Program-made: the position numbers and the translations under genes
Source of the DNA: Streptomyces sp. NBC_01268
Lineage (GTDB): Bacteria > Actinomycetota > Actinomycetes > Streptomycetales > Streptomycetaceae
NCBI RefSeq assembly: GCF_036240795.1
Contig: NZ_CP108454.1
Location: 2,232,001-2,296,000, forward strand
Length of the DNA stretch: 64,000 nt
Direction of reading: 5' to 3'
The notes under the pieces: generated by a model
Database searches by the model: none
What the model was told of the DNA's origin: nothing
What the model saw: only the letters and a program-made list of their open reading frames with translations
Part shown: one piece after another, positions 17,375 through 27,269 of the stretch
Numbering within the stretch: position 1 is the first letter of the stretch
Layout of the letters: every line of letters begins with the position of its first letter

Positions 17375-18723
17375 TTGCTCTCGGGCACCTTCCATCCGAA
17401 GCGTGCCTTGATGGCGGCGCCGTGTGCGGGCAGGTCCTCCGCCTCGGCGAGGGTCACCACGTGGTGGGCGACCTCGGCGAGCGCGTCGCGCGTGTAGTCC
17501 ACGATGTGCACGCCGCGCAGGAAGGACTGCACGGACAGGCCCGAGGAGTGGCAGGCGCAGCCGCCGGTGGGCAGGACGTGGTTGGAGCCGGCGCAGTAGT
17601 CGCCGAGGGAGACCGGGGCCCAGGGGCCGACGAAGATCGCGCCCGCGTTGCGGACCCGGTCGGCGACGGCGGCGGCGTCGGCGGTCTGGATCTCCAGGTG
17701 CTCCGCGCCGTAGGCGTCGACGACCCGCAGGCCCTCGGCCAGGCCGTCGACCAGGACGATCGCGGACTGGCGGCCGGCGAGCGCCGGGACGATCCGGTCG
17801 TCGACGTGCTTGGAGGCGGCGACCTGGGTCTTGAGCTCGGCCTCGACGGCCTCGGCGAGCTCCTCGGAGGCGGTGACGAGGACCGAGGCGGCCATCGGGT
17901 CGTGCTCGGCCTGGCTGATCAGGTCGGCGGCGACGTGCACCGGGTCGGCGGTGGAGTCCGCGAGGACCGCGATCTCGGTGGGACCGGCCTCGGCGTCGAT
18001 GCCGATCCGGCCCTTGAGCAGGCGTTTGGCGGCGGCGACGTAGATGTTGCCGGGGCCGGTGACCAGGTTGACGGGGGCGCAGCCGGGCGTGCCGGCGGCA
18101 CCTTCGGGGCCTTCGGTGCCGTACGCGAACATGGCGACCGCCTGGGCGCCGCCCGCGGCGTAGACCTCGTCGACGCCGAGCAGGGCGCAGGCGGCGAGGA
18201 TGGTCGGGTGCGGCAGGCCGCCGAACTCCTTCTGCGGCGGCGAGGACACGGCGATGCCCTCGACACCGGCCTCCTGGGCCGGGACGACGTTCATCACGAC
18301 GGACGAGGGGTACACCGACCGCCCGCCCGGCACGTAGAGGCCGACGCGCTCGACGGGGATCCATTTCTCGGTGACCGTGCCGCCGGGCACGACCTGGGTG
18401 GTGTGGGTGGTGCGGCGCTGCTCGCGGTGGACCAGGCGGGCGCGGCGGATGGACTCTTCCAGGGCGGCGCGGACGGCCGGGTCGAGCTCGTCGAGGGCGC
18501 GGGTGAGCGCCTCGGCGGGCACGCGCAGGCTCTCGACGCGGACGCCGTCGAACTTCTCCCCGTAGTCGATCACCGCTGCGGCGCCATGATGCCGGACGTC
18601 CTCGCAGATCGGCCGCACCTTCTCCAGGGCGGCTTCCACGTCGAACTCGGCACGGGGCAGCAGGTCGCGCAGGGCGGCACCCTCGGGGAGGGACGCGCCA
18701 CGCAGATCGATTCGAGAGATCAC
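17371..18723 (-). CDS. hisD: Histidinol dehydrogenase
   Basis: NAD-dependent four-electron oxidation of histidinol to histidine, Zn-dependent. 450 residues. Recognised blocks: [38 protein letters not shown], the metal region SQAEHDP and the late HVLPTGG. First gene of the his operon. The GTG start at 18723 is preceded by TTGACCC with no Shine-Dalgarno; a GAGAAT 6 nt upstream could be a -10, so a leaderless start is possible. A 25-bp inverted repeat lies 36 bp upstream. Confidence 0.96.
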   Translation of the reverse strand: MISRIDLRGASLPEGAALRDLLPRAEFDVEAALEKVRPICEDVRHHGAAAVIDYGEKFDGVRVESLRVPAEALTRALDELDPAVRAALEESIRRARLVHREQRRTTHTTQVVPGGTVTEKWIPVERVGLYVPGGRSVYPSSVVMNVVPAQEAGVEGIAVSSPPQKEFGGLPHPTILAACALLGVDEVYAAGGAQAVAMFAYGTEGPEGAAGTPGCAPVNLVTGPGNIYVAAAKRLLKGRIGIDAEAGPTEIAVLADSTADPVHVAADLISQAEHDPMAASVLVTASEELAEAVEAELKTQVAASKHVDDRIVPALAGRQSAIVLVDGLAEGLRVVDAYGAEHLEIQTADAAAVADRVRNAGAIFVGPWAPVSLGDYCAGSNHVLPTGGCACHSSGLSVQSFLRGVHIVDYTRDALAEVAHHVVTLAEAEDLPAHGAAIKARFGWKVPESK

Positions 18724-18758
18724 GGGTCAATTCTCGCAGACGCCCCAGAGCCCCGGAC

Positions 18759-18783
18759 GCCCGTATCACTGGCTGATACGGGC
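18759..18783. promoter_or_regulatory. Inverted repeat upstream of hisD, candidate operator
   Basis: Perfect 10-bp arms GCCCGTATCA / TGATACGGGC around CTGGC. It lies 36-60 bp upstream of hisD and about 120 bp upstream of the divergent membrane-protein gene. No binding protein is known to me. It could also fold in RNA of either divergent transcript. Confidence 0.5.
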
Positions 18784-18901
18784 CACTCTGGCGTCTTGTC
18801 GCCACTCCTGACCGTTAGCGTTCAGTCCGTCACTCAGCGGGAAGAACGGCTGTACGAATCCGGGGAAGTGAAGCGGAGTCGTGGAAAGCGAGGGGGCGGC
18901 A

Positions 18902-20503
18902 GTGACCGAGCCGCGCGTGGACGACGGAGTGCCGGAGGGCCTGACCGGCCCGGAGCGGTTCATGTGGAGGGCGTTCCGGATCGGCAAGGCGTGTGATCTC
19001 AGGGAGGGGGTCGCGGAGCGGGACGACCCGTTCGACCGGCAGGTGGTGTGGGGCGAGGAGCGCAGCGTGCGGGCCGAGGTGGTGGCGCTGCTGCTGCTCG
19101 ACGGACCGCCGGCCCGGTCCGGGCGCGTCGCGGCGCTCAAACTGCGCGGGGCGCGGATCACGGGGGTGCTCAACCTGGCGGGCGGCACGATAGGGCCGTA
19201 CGTGGAGATGAACGGCTGCCGCTTCGACGGCGAGGTGGTGCTGCCGGAGGCCCACTTCGGGACGCTGCGGATGGTCGAGTGCGCGATACCCCGGCTGGAG
19301 GCGGCGCGCCTGCACACGGCGGGCGACCTGCACCTGCCGCGCTGCCGGGTCGAGCGGGGCATCCGTCTGACGGACGCCCAGATCGGCACGGACCTGCTGA
19401 TCAACCAGATCCGGGTGTGGCCGGACCGACGGGGCCGGGCCATCACCGCGGACGGCCTGGTGGTCGCCCAGGACCTGCAGGCCGAGCTGATCGAGACGTA
19501 CGGGGAGCTGAGCCTGCGCGGGGCGAAGGTCGGCGTGTCGCTGAGCCTGCGGGGCAGCGTGCTGCGCGGCGCCCAGCAGCGCCGCGCGCTGAACGCGCCG
19601 CAGCTGACGGTCGAGCGCACGCTCTATCTGAACGCGGCCTGGGTGTACGACTCCTCGGGCGACGCGACGGCCACCCCGCCGTACGGGGTGACCCCCTCGC
19701 AGGGCGCCCGACGCAAGCCCGTCGAGTGCCACGGCGGGGTCCGGCTGGACGACGGGCGCTTCGGCGACTCGGTGGACCTGCACTACGCCCGCTTCCTGCT
19801 GGACGGCTCGCGACGCGAGGAGCTGTCGCTGCGCCGGATCGTCACGCCCGAGCTGCGCTTCAACGGCGAGCGCCCCGAGGAGGGCCGGGTGGTGCTCAAC
19901 GGGGCGAAGGTGGTGACGCTCATCGACCTGTCCACCAGCTGGCCGGGTCCGGGCGGCCTCGCGCTGAGCGGCTTCGTCTACGAGAACCTGGTGCCGTACG
20001 GACACTTCCCGCTGAGCCGACGCCTGGAGTGGGTCGCGGCGGCCACCCCGGAGTACGCGCCGGAGCCGTACGAGCGGCTGGCCACGGTGCTGCGCAACAG
20101 CGGGGAGGACGCCGACGCGCGGGTGGTGCTCCTCGCCAAGCAGCGCCGCCGCCGGGAGACGCTGCCGGTCGCCGGGAAGCTGTGGGGGTACGTCCAGGAC
20201 CTGGCGGTGGCCTACGGCTACCGCCCGGGGCGGGCCGCGCTGTGGATGGCGGTGCTGTGGGCGGCGGGGGCCTACGCCTTCGCGCACTACGACCCGGTGG
20301 CGCTCAAACCGGGCGAGGCCCCGAAGTGGAGCGCCACCCTCTACGCCCTCGACGTGCTGCTCCCGGTGATCGACCTGGGCCAGGCCGGCTACTGGCGCAT
20401 GGAGGGCTTCTGGCAGTGGGCGTCGACGGTGCTGATCCTGCTCGGCTGGGTGCTGGCGACGACGGTGGCGGCGGGGGCCTCGCGGCTGCTGAGACGGGGG
20501 TAG
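18902..20503 (+). CDS. Beta-helix-like repeat protein with two C-terminal membrane helices
   Basis: About 533 residues from GTG 18902, chosen over GTG 18881 because GAGGGGG lies 6 nt before it. From about residue 60 to 330 it shows short degenerate repeats of the type LxLxGAxIxGxLxL, similar to pentapeptide-repeat or right-handed beta-helix proteins. A segment follows with AVAYGYRPGRAALW, and then two membrane helices (about 445-465 and 505-525). Homologues are often labelled membrane-associated oxidoreductase, but I see no nucleotide- or cofactor-binding motif to support that. The soluble repeat domain probably faces the cytoplasm. Function unknown. Confidence 0.75.
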   Translation: MTEPRVDDGVPEGLTGPERFMWRAFRIGKACDLREGVAERDDPFDRQVVWGEERSVRAEVVALLLLDGPPARSGRVAALKLRGARITGVLNLAGGTIGPYVEMNGCRFDGEVVLPEAHFGTLRMVECAIPRLEAARLHTAGDLHLPRCRVERGIRLTDAQIGTDLLINQIRVWPDRRGRAITADGLVVAQDLQAELIETYGELSLRGAKVGVSLSLRGSVLRGAQQRRALNAPQLTVERTLYLNAAWVYDSSGDATATPPYGVTPSQGARRKPVECHGGVRLDDGRFGDSVDLHYARFLLDGSRREELSLRRIVTPELRFNGERPEEGRVVLNGAKVVTLIDLSTSWPGPGGLALSGFVYENLVPYGHFPLSRRLEWVAAATPEYAPEPYERLATVLRNSGEDADARVVLLAKQRRRRETLPVAGKLWGYVQDLAVAYGYRPGRAALWMAVLWAAGAYAFAHYDPVALKPGEAPKWSATLYALDVLLPVIDLGQAGYWRMEGFWQWASTVLILLGWVLATTVAAGASRLLRRG

Positions 20504-20663
20504 CCGGGCGGGAACCGTGAGGATCAGGGGGCCGGACGAGCACCACACCGCCCCTTTCTTTACGCTGTCTTGACCCTCGCCAGGACAACCTTCCGGCCGC
20601 CACCAAGTCTTCACAGTCCCCCACTGGCGCGGCCCTCACCTGCGGTTTTCAATGATTCGCACC

Positions 20664-21719
20664 ATGTCACTGCTCCGCGCCCTGATCGGCACCGCCCGCA
20701 TGGTCCGGCACACCCCGCGCCTCGCCGCCGGGCTCCCGCCGGACGACGACGTGCTGCTCGACGTGCCGGACGCGAGACTGGCGCCGGCCCTGGTCGCCGC
20801 CGCCCAGGCCGACCCGGAACCGGCCGCCAAGCTGCTCGCCACCACCCGCGACGCCGCCGACTGGGAGGACCGCGACCGCTACGTCACCCGGCTGAGCACC
20901 TTCGCGCACCACCGGGACGAGTGGCTGCGGCACTGGCTCTCGTGCGCCCCGCGCGACCCGGACGCCCTGCTCGTCAAGGCGCAGCTCGCGGTGCGCAGGG
21001 CCTGGGAGTCGCCGGCCAGGGCCGAGCGGCTGCGCGAGCTCGGGCCGCTGATCGACGCGGCGACCGAGGCCGCGCCCCGTGACCCGGTGCCGTGGCGGCT
21101 CGCGCTGGACCACGCGCGCGGCACCCACGCCCGGCACACCGACTTCGAGGCGCTGTGGGAGCAGGCCGTGCGCCGCGCCCCGCACCACTACGGCTGTCAT
21201 GTGGCCGCCCTCAAATACCTGTCGGCGCAGTGGTACGGCTCGCACCGCGAGTGCTTCGACTTCGCCGAGCAGGCCGCCGAGGACGCGCTGCCCGGCTCGC
21301 TGGTCCAGGCCCTGCCGGTGCGGGCGGCCTTCGCGCAGCTGCTCGCGGGGCCGGGCCACGGGGTGGCGGGCGACCGGGTCGACGCGGCGGCCGACCGGGC
21401 ACTGGCCCTGTCGGCGGAGTACCCGGCGGGCGACCTGTGGCCGGCGGAGGTGCGCAATCTCCTGGTGCACGTCCTGGTGGGGCGGTCCCGTTGGGACGAC
21501 GCCCTGACGGAGTTCGGGCGGATCGGGACCCGGGCGACCTCCTTCCCCTGGACGCTGCTCGCCGAGGACCCGCTGCGGGCCTTCCTGGAGGCCCGGACGA
21601 CGGCCGTCCGCGAGGTGGCCCGCCGCACGCGGCTGCGCGCGGGGCACCTCGATCAGGTGCCTGTTCCGGACCAGGAGGACCGGGCCGGTGGTGACGGCCC
21701 GGACGGCCATTACGCTTGA
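20664..21719 (+). CDS. Helical repeat (TPR-like) protein of unknown function
   Basis: About 351 residues, rich in Ala, Leu, Arg and Trp, with no membrane segment. Paired-helix units such as DADALLVKAQLAVRRAW and NLLVHVLVGRSRWDDALTEF give a TPR/SEL1-like look across residues 40-310. ATG 20664 or ATG 20652 could start it; neither has a clear Shine-Dalgarno. It follows the beta-helix membrane protein on the same strand after a 148-bp gap and runs into the next gene. No family name is certain. Confidence 0.7.
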   Translation: MSLLRALIGTARMVRHTPRLAAGLPPDDDVLLDVPDARLAPALVAAAQADPEPAAKLLATTRDAADWEDRDRYVTRLSTFAHHRDEWLRHWLSCAPRDPDALLVKAQLAVRRAWESPARAERLRELGPLIDAATEAAPRDPVPWRLALDHARGTHARHTDFEALWEQAVRRAPHHYGCHVAALKYLSAQWYGSHRECFDFAEQAAEDALPGSLVQALPVRAAFAQLLAGPGHGVAGDRVDAAADRALALSAEYPAGDLWPAEVRNLLVHVLVGRSRWDDALTEFGRIGTRATSFPWTLLAEDPLRAFLEARTTAVREVARRTRLRAGHLDQVPVPDQEDRAGGDGPDGHYA

Positions 21720-21724
21720 CCGCT

Positions 21725-22462
21725 GTGACCACCGCTCGCCTGCCCCTGTTCCCGCTCAACGCCGTGCTGTTCCCGGGCCTCGTGTTGCCGCTGAACGTCT
21801 TCGAGCAGCGCTATCGCGCCATGATGCGCGAACTGCTCAAGACCGACGAGTCCGAGCCGCGGCGCTTCGCGGTCGTGGCGATCCGGGACGGCCGGGAGGT
21901 CGCGCCGACGGCGCCCGGCCTGCCGGACCAGACGGCGCTGCCCGAGAAGGGCCCCACGGCCGGCTTCGGCCCGGACCCGATCCAGGCCTTCCACCGGGTC
22001 GGCTGCATCGCCGACGCGGCCCAGATCCGGGAGCGCCCGGACGGCGGCTTCGAGGTGATGGCCACCGGCACGACCCGGGTGAAGCTGCTCTCGGTCGACG
22101 CCGACGGCCCGTTCCTGACGGCGGAGCTGGAGGAGATCCCCGAAGAGCAGGGCGACGAGGCGGGCACCCTGGCCGAGGGGGTGCTGCGCGCCTTCCGCAC
22201 CTACCAGAAGCGGCTGGCCGGGGCGCGCGAGCGGTCCCTGACGACCAGTGAGCTGCCGGACGACCCCTCGGTGGTGTCGTACCTGGTGGCGGCGGCCGCC
22301 GTCCTGGACACCCCGGCCAAGCAGCGGCTGCTGCAGGCGCCGGACACGGCGACCCGGCTGCGCGAGGAGCTGTCGCTGCTGCGCGCGGAGACGGCGGTCC
22401 TGCGCCATCTGCCGTCGCTGCCGGCGGTGGACCTGACCCGCGCGCCGACCAGCCAGAACTGA
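21725..22462 (+). CDS. Lon N-terminal (substrate-binding) domain protein
   Basis: 245 residues beginning LPLFPLNAVLFPGLVLPLNVFEQRY, the hallmark of the Lon LAN/PUA-like substrate-binding domain, without the AAA+ or protease domains. Such stand-alone proteins are widespread; a role in proteostasis or peptide binding is assumed, not shown. GTG 21725 is preferred to the in-frame TTG 21716. TACGCT at 21711-21716 would place the transcription start at the GTG, suggesting a leaderless mRNA. Confidence 0.85.
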   Translation: MTTARLPLFPLNAVLFPGLVLPLNVFEQRYRAMMRELLKTDESEPRRFAVVAIRDGREVAPTAPGLPDQTALPEKGPTAGFGPDPIQAFHRVGCIADAAQIRERPDGGFEVMATGTTRVKLLSVDADGPFLTAELEEIPEEQGDEAGTLAEGVLRAFRTYQKRLAGARERSLTTSELPDDPSVVSYLVAAAAVLDTPAKQRLLQAPDTATRLREELSLLRAETAVLRHLPSLPAVDLTRAPTSQN

Positions 22463-22479
22463 CCTCTGGAGAGGACTCC

Positions 22480-22977
22480 GTGGCGAAGAAGCAGAAGAAG
22501 AACACCGGCGGCACCCCGGCGACGGTGGCGCTGACGGCGGCGGGCACCGCGTACACCCTGCACTCCTACGACCACGACCCGGCGACCCCGTCGTACGGCG
22601 AGGAGGCGGCGGAGGCCATGGGCGTCTCGCCCACCCGGGTCTTCAAGACCCTGGTCGCGGACGTGGACGGCGAGCTGACGGTCGCGGTGGTCCCGGTGGC
22701 GGGCCAGCTGGACCTGAAGGCGCTGGCCTCGGCGGTGGGCGGGAAGCGGGCGGCGATGGCGGACCCGGCGGCGGCCGAGCGGACCACCGGCTACGTCCGC
22801 GGCGGCATCTCGCCGCTGGGCCAGCGCAAGCGGCTGCGCACGGTCCTGGACAGCTCGGCCGAGGAGCATCCCACGATCTGCATCTCGGCGGGCCGCAGGG
22901 GCCTGGAGGTGGAGCTCGCCCCGCAGGACCTGGCGGCCCTCACGCAGGCGGTGCTGGCGCCGATCGGCCGCGGCTGA
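22480..22977 (+). CDS. ybaK: YbaK/EbsC-type Cys-tRNA(Pro) deacylase
   Basis: 165 residues from GTG 22480 with a GGAGAGG Shine-Dalgarno, 17 bp after the Lon-domain gene. YbaK proteins hydrolyse mischarged Cys-tRNA(Pro) in trans. Typical blocks are VFKTLVADVDGELTVAVVPV with the conserved catalytic lysine, TTGYVRGGISPLGQ, and the C-terminal SAGRRGLEVEL. A short basic head (KKQKKN) precedes the domain. Confidence 0.92.
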   Translation: MAKKQKKNTGGTPATVALTAAGTAYTLHSYDHDPATPSYGEEAAEAMGVSPTRVFKTLVADVDGELTVAVVPVAGQLDLKALASAVGGKRAAMADPAAAERTTGYVRGGISPLGQRKRLRTVLDSSAEEHPTICISAGRRGLEVELAPQDLAALTQAVLAPIGRG

Positions 22978-23019
22978 GCCGACGGGCCGTCGGGCCGTCG
23001 GGCGTGCGGGCGGTCCCCG

Positions 23020-23646
23020 TCAGGCGCCGGGCAGCGGAGGCCAGGCCTCGTCCTCGGGCTCCGGGTCGCGGGGGCCGAAGAGCGCGGTCAGCGCGAGGTG
23101 CACGATCATCGCGGCGACGGGCCACGCCAGCATCGCAGCGGCCGCCATGTTGAGCTCCAGCGGCGCCTGGAAGTCGACGTTGGGTCCGACCGCCTTGGCG
23201 TGGGCGACGACGTCGCGGTCGGGCCCGAGCCAGACCCCGGTGCCCCAGGCGAGGAGCGAGCCGAGGACACCGCCGAGGGCGAGACCCAGGACGAGGGCGA
23301 TGCCGCCGTGCCGGTGGACGAGGAAGACGACGGCCGCGGCGACCGCGCCGAAGCCGAGGGCCAGCAGGACGAACGTTCCGTCCATGCCGATCGCCGCCTC
23401 CCCCTCGCTGTTGCGGAGGAAGACCGCCTTGCCGTCGGAGATCAGGGTGACCCTCGGCGCGAGCCACAGCCACAGCAGTCCGAGCAGGGCACCCGCCACG
23501 CCGGAGACGGCGGCCACCACGGCGGCCTGCCGCAGCTCGGTGCCGGTGCTCGGGGCACCGTCCGGTGCGGGCTGCGCGGGGTAGGGCGCGGGCCACTGGG
23601 AGTCGTGCGGCGGCTGGTGCGGCGGAGTCAGAGGTGCGGTCACCAT
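23020..23646 (-). CDS. DUF2567 membrane protein
   Basis: 208 residues: a proline-rich cytoplasmic head (1-35), then four membrane helices (about 42-64, 92-110, 117-135, 167-187) with an extracytoplasmic loop carrying ISDGKAVFLRNSEGEAAIGMDG. This matches the actinobacterial DUF2567 family. No catalytic residues are evident. Monocistronic by position, convergent with ybaK; a CCGACGG-G-CCGTCGG hairpin at 22979-22993 lies between them. Confidence 0.8.
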   Translation of the reverse strand: MVTAPLTPPHQPPHDSQWPAPYPAQPAPDGAPSTGTELRQAAVVAAVSGVAGALLGLLWLWLAPRVTLISDGKAVFLRNSEGEAAIGMDGTFVLLALGFGAVAAAVVFLVHRHGGIALVLGLALGGVLGSLLAWGTGVWLGPDRDVVAHAKAVGPNVDFQAPLELNMAAAAMLAWPVAAMIVHLALTALFGPRDPEPEDEAWPPLPGA

Positions 23647-23677
23647 GCCATCGTGCCAGGTGTGCCTGTGCGCCGCC

Positions 23678-24508
23678 TCAGCGGACCGCCGCCCGACGGT
23701 ACGCCCAGGTCGCGACGGCCAGCGAGAGGACGCCCACCGCCCCGCAGACGGCGAGGTCCCGGCAGACGGCCGTCCAGTCCGGGTGCGCGTCGAAGGTGCG
23801 GGCCAGGGCCTCGACCCCGTACGTGGAGGGCAGCAGGTCCCGCGCCCAGCCGATCGGGCCGGGCAGCCGGTCGGGCGGCAGGACGCCGAGCAGCAGCGCC
23901 GCCGACATCCCCAGCTGGCCGAGCAGGGTGGCCAGCTCCTGGCGCGGCGCGAGCAGGCCGAGGGCGGCGCCCAGCCCGGCGAGGGCGGCGCCGGACAGCG
24001 GCACGACCGCGGCCAGGATCCACAGGTGTCCGAGCGGCAGCCCGAACAGGACGGAGCCGGCGACGGCGGTCACGACGGTGCCGGGCACGGTGAAGGAGGC
24101 GTACGCCCCGGCCGCGCCGAGCACCACGGCGGCGGGCGGCACGGGCAGCGTGGCGTAGTGGTCGAGCCCGCCGCCGGCCCGCAGCTGCCCGAAGTACTGG
24201 GCGAGCAGGTTGAGCGCGACGAAGGCCACGACGAGGACGGCGGAGCCGGCCACCACGGCCCGCGCCTCCGTACCGCCGTCCACGACACCCCGCATCAGGA
24301 CCATGATCCCGATCGACTGGAAGGTCGCGACGAAGAGCAGCGGGATACGGGAGACCCGGGCGCGCGACAGCTGCGCGCGGTACACGGCGGCGAGCGCGGG
24401 CAGCAGCCGGGCGCGCGGGGCGAGGGGCGCGGCGGTGTGGTCCTCCGCGTCCCCGGTCGGGTCGCCGAGGGCGGTGGCGGGCAGCGCCTCCGCGGGCAGG
24501 GTGCTCAA
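23678..24508 (-). CDS. ABC transporter permease
   Basis: 276 residues with six membrane helices in the ABC-2 exporter arrangement, including an LPSTYGVEALA segment late in the protein. The start taken is TTG 24508, supported by AGGAG 8 nt upstream. The ATPase stop lies 70 bp away, and the space is filled exactly by a 25-codon ORF linked at both ends by 4-bp overlaps, so the permease N-terminus may have been altered by a frameshift. It pairs with the ATPase gene just upstream. Substrate unknown. Confidence 0.85.
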   Translation of the reverse strand: MSTLPAEALPATALGDPTGDAEDHTAAPLAPRARLLPALAAVYRAQLSRARVSRIPLLFVATFQSIGIMVLMRGVVDGGTEARAVVAGSAVLVVAFVALNLLAQYFGQLRAGGGLDHYATLPVPPAAVVLGAAGAYASFTVPGTVVTAVAGSVLFGLPLGHLWILAAVVPLSGAALAGLGAALGLLAPRQELATLLGQLGMSAALLLGVLPPDRLPGPIGWARDLLPSTYGVEALARTFDAHPDWTAVCRDLAVCGAVGVLSLAVATWAYRRAAVR

Positions 24509-24578
24509 CTCGTACAGCTCCTGGGATCCGACAGGTGCGACAGGTGCGACGGGCCCGGCAGGGGGGCCGGCGGGTGGG

Positions 24579-24582
<4 letters not shown>
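24505..24582 (-). other. 25-codon mini-ORF bridging ABC ATPase and permease genes
   Basis: ATG at 24582 overlaps the ATPase stop (ATGA), and its TGA overlaps the permease TTG start (TTGA). The peptide is Pro/Ser/His-rich. It contains a 9-bp tandem repeat (CGACAGGTG twice on the plus strand). It may be a coupling ORF or the frameshifted original permease start. Confidence 0.45.
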
Positions 24583-25559
<977 letters not shown>

Positions 25560-25570
25560 GAGGGATGAGC

Positions 25571-26857
25571 CTACGGGGTCCCCCGGCTCTCCTCGGGCGC
25601 GGGGGCGTGTTGGGCGGCGGCGTGGACGTCGATCTCGCGCCAGAATCCGGCCCGGATCGCGTACCGGTCGTGCTCGTCGATCTGGTCGTCCTTGTGGGCG
25701 AGGAGGCCGAAGCGGGCGGCGTAGCGGAGGAGTTCGCCGTCGATGCGGTGCGGGATGCGCGGGTACATGACGGCCAGCTTCTGGACGTGCCCCGGCTCGG
25801 GGAGCCGGTCGAGCCAGCGGCGGGCGAACACCTGGCCGACCTCGTAGGGGTCGCCGCCGACGGTGGTGATGTCCTCCTCGCGGTCGGCCCAGCGCTGCTC
25901 GGCGCTGGTGAGCTGGGCGAGGGTGGGCAGTGAGGCGGTCTCGGCGGGCTCGCCGAGGGGGGCGGCGGGCCGGTCGATCCACCCCTTGTCGGAGGACCAG
26001 CGCAGGGTGGCGCTCGCGGGGTGCGGGGCGGCAGGGGCGGCGGGCCCGCGCAGGGCGGCGAGGTCCTTGGGGGTGGGCACGGTCTTGGCGGAGGCGGGGG
26101 CGGGGATGACGGAGCCGTTCACGGCCTCGGCGTCGACGGGCTCCGGGCCCGTGGGGGCGCCCCCGTCGGTACGGACCCCGTCGGGGGCTCCACCGGCCGT
26201 GGCGGCCCGTTCGGCGGAGGCGGCGAGCGCGGACTCGGGCAGCGGGGCGGAGAGGATCGCGGCGATCTCGGGTCGGGGCACCGGCGGCGTGGCGCAGAGT
26301 CCGCTGAGGTCCTTGGCGCGGACGGCCCGGGTGATCCAGGCCCGGTCGAGGACCCGGCGCTCGTCGGCCTCGGCGACGAGGTCCTCCGACTGGTTGTAGT
26401 CGCCGTCGGCGGCCTGGACGGCCCAGAGGTGGACGGCGACCCCGTGTTCCTTGGCGGACATGAGGCCGGGCAGCAGGTCGCCGTCGCCGGTGACGAGGAC
26501 GATGTCGGAGCAGGCCCGGTTCCTGGCGAGCTCGGTGAGCTCGGTGTGCATGGCCGCGTCGACGCCCTTCTGCGCCCAGCGCCCGTCGGTACGGGTGAGG
26601 GCGCCGAGCCGGACGGTGACCCGGGGCATCACGCGGAGCCTGCGGTGCTCGGGCTGGGGCACCCGGTCGGGTGCGCCGTCGAACCAGTAGATCCGCAGCA
26701 GCGGCAGCTCCGTGTCGGCCTCGGCGCGTTCGCGCAGCTGCTGGATGAGCGCGGCGTGGTCGACGGTGATCCGTGAGCGGGCCGGCTCCCCGGCGAGGAG
26801 GCTGGCGGCGGCGCCCAGCAGATAGCCGGCGTCCACCAGGACGACGCAGCGGTCCAC
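25571..26857 (-). CDS. NYN (PIN-like) domain protein, putative RNase
   Basis: About 428 residues. The N-terminal NYN domain (about 1-150) has the expected acidic sites: VVLVDAGYLLGAA at the start and DIVLVTGDGDLLPG near 115-130, consistent with a metal-dependent ribonuclease. A Pro/Ala-rich linker (about 190-290) leads to a C-terminal domain with RWADREEDITTVGGDPYEVG and a conserved helical end, possibly substrate-binding. GTG 26857 was chosen because AAGAGGG lies 8 nt before it. Targets unknown. Confidence 0.82.
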   Translation of the reverse strand: MDRCVVLVDAGYLLGAAASLLAGEPARSRITVDHAALIQQLRERAEADTELPLLRIYWFDGAPDRVPQPEHRRLRVMPRVTVRLGALTRTDGRWAQKGVDAAMHTELTELARNRACSDIVLVTGDGDLLPGLMSAKEHGVAVHLWAVQAADGDYNQSEDLVAEADERRVLDRAWITRAVRAKDLSGLCATPPVPRPEIAAILSAPLPESALAASAERAATAGGAPDGVRTDGGAPTGPEPVDAEAVNGSVIPAPASAKTVPTPKDLAALRGPAAPAAPHPASATLRWSSDKGWIDRPAAPLGEPAETASLPTLAQLTSAEQRWADREEDITTVGGDPYEVGQVFARRWLDRLPEPGHVQKLAVMYPRIPHRIDGELLRYAARFGLLAHKDDQIDEHDRYAIRAGFWREIDVHAAAQHAPAPEESRGTP

Positions 26858-27082
26858 GTGTTCCACCCTCTTTCGGGAACCTCGGGATCGGAAGTGCTCC
26901 AGGTTGCTCCGAGTCTGCCCGACCGCGCGCGCGGAGAGGTCCGGAACTGGATCATCGGCGTGGCGGATCTCACTCGGAGACCTCGATTACCGTCCGTAAT
27001 GATCCAAAATGCGGCGCTTTCCGCCGTGTGTGAGTCTGACAGCGGCCCTGGCCCCACACCCCCTTGAGGAGGCATCATCCCC

Positions 27083-27256
27083 ATGGCCAAGAACCGAAAG
27101 CAGGACCGCAGTCAGCAGCGAGGCTCGCAGGCCGAACGCGGGCAGCAGCAGGCGCAGGCGTCCGCGATGGAGTCCCAGGCCGAGCAGCGCGCCACCCAGG
27201 TCACGCCTGGCGACATGGCACGCAAGGGCCGTCAGAAGCGCTTCGGGCACAACTGA
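27083..27256 (+). CDS. 57-residue basic, glutamine-rich small protein
   Basis: ATG 27083 follows a strong AGGAGG Shine-Dalgarno at 10 nt. The product begins MAKNRKQDRSQQRGSQAERG, has Gln runs in the middle and ends MARKGRQKRFGHN. It is highly charged, with no hydrophobic segment, and probably disordered or nucleic-acid associated. A perfect terminator follows 14 bp after the stop, which supports a real gene. No family is recognised with certainty. Confidence 0.75.
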   Translation: MAKNRKQDRSQQRGSQAERGQQQAQASAMESQAEQRATQVTPGDMARKGRQKRFGHN

Positions 27257-27269
27257 CGGATCCACGGCA

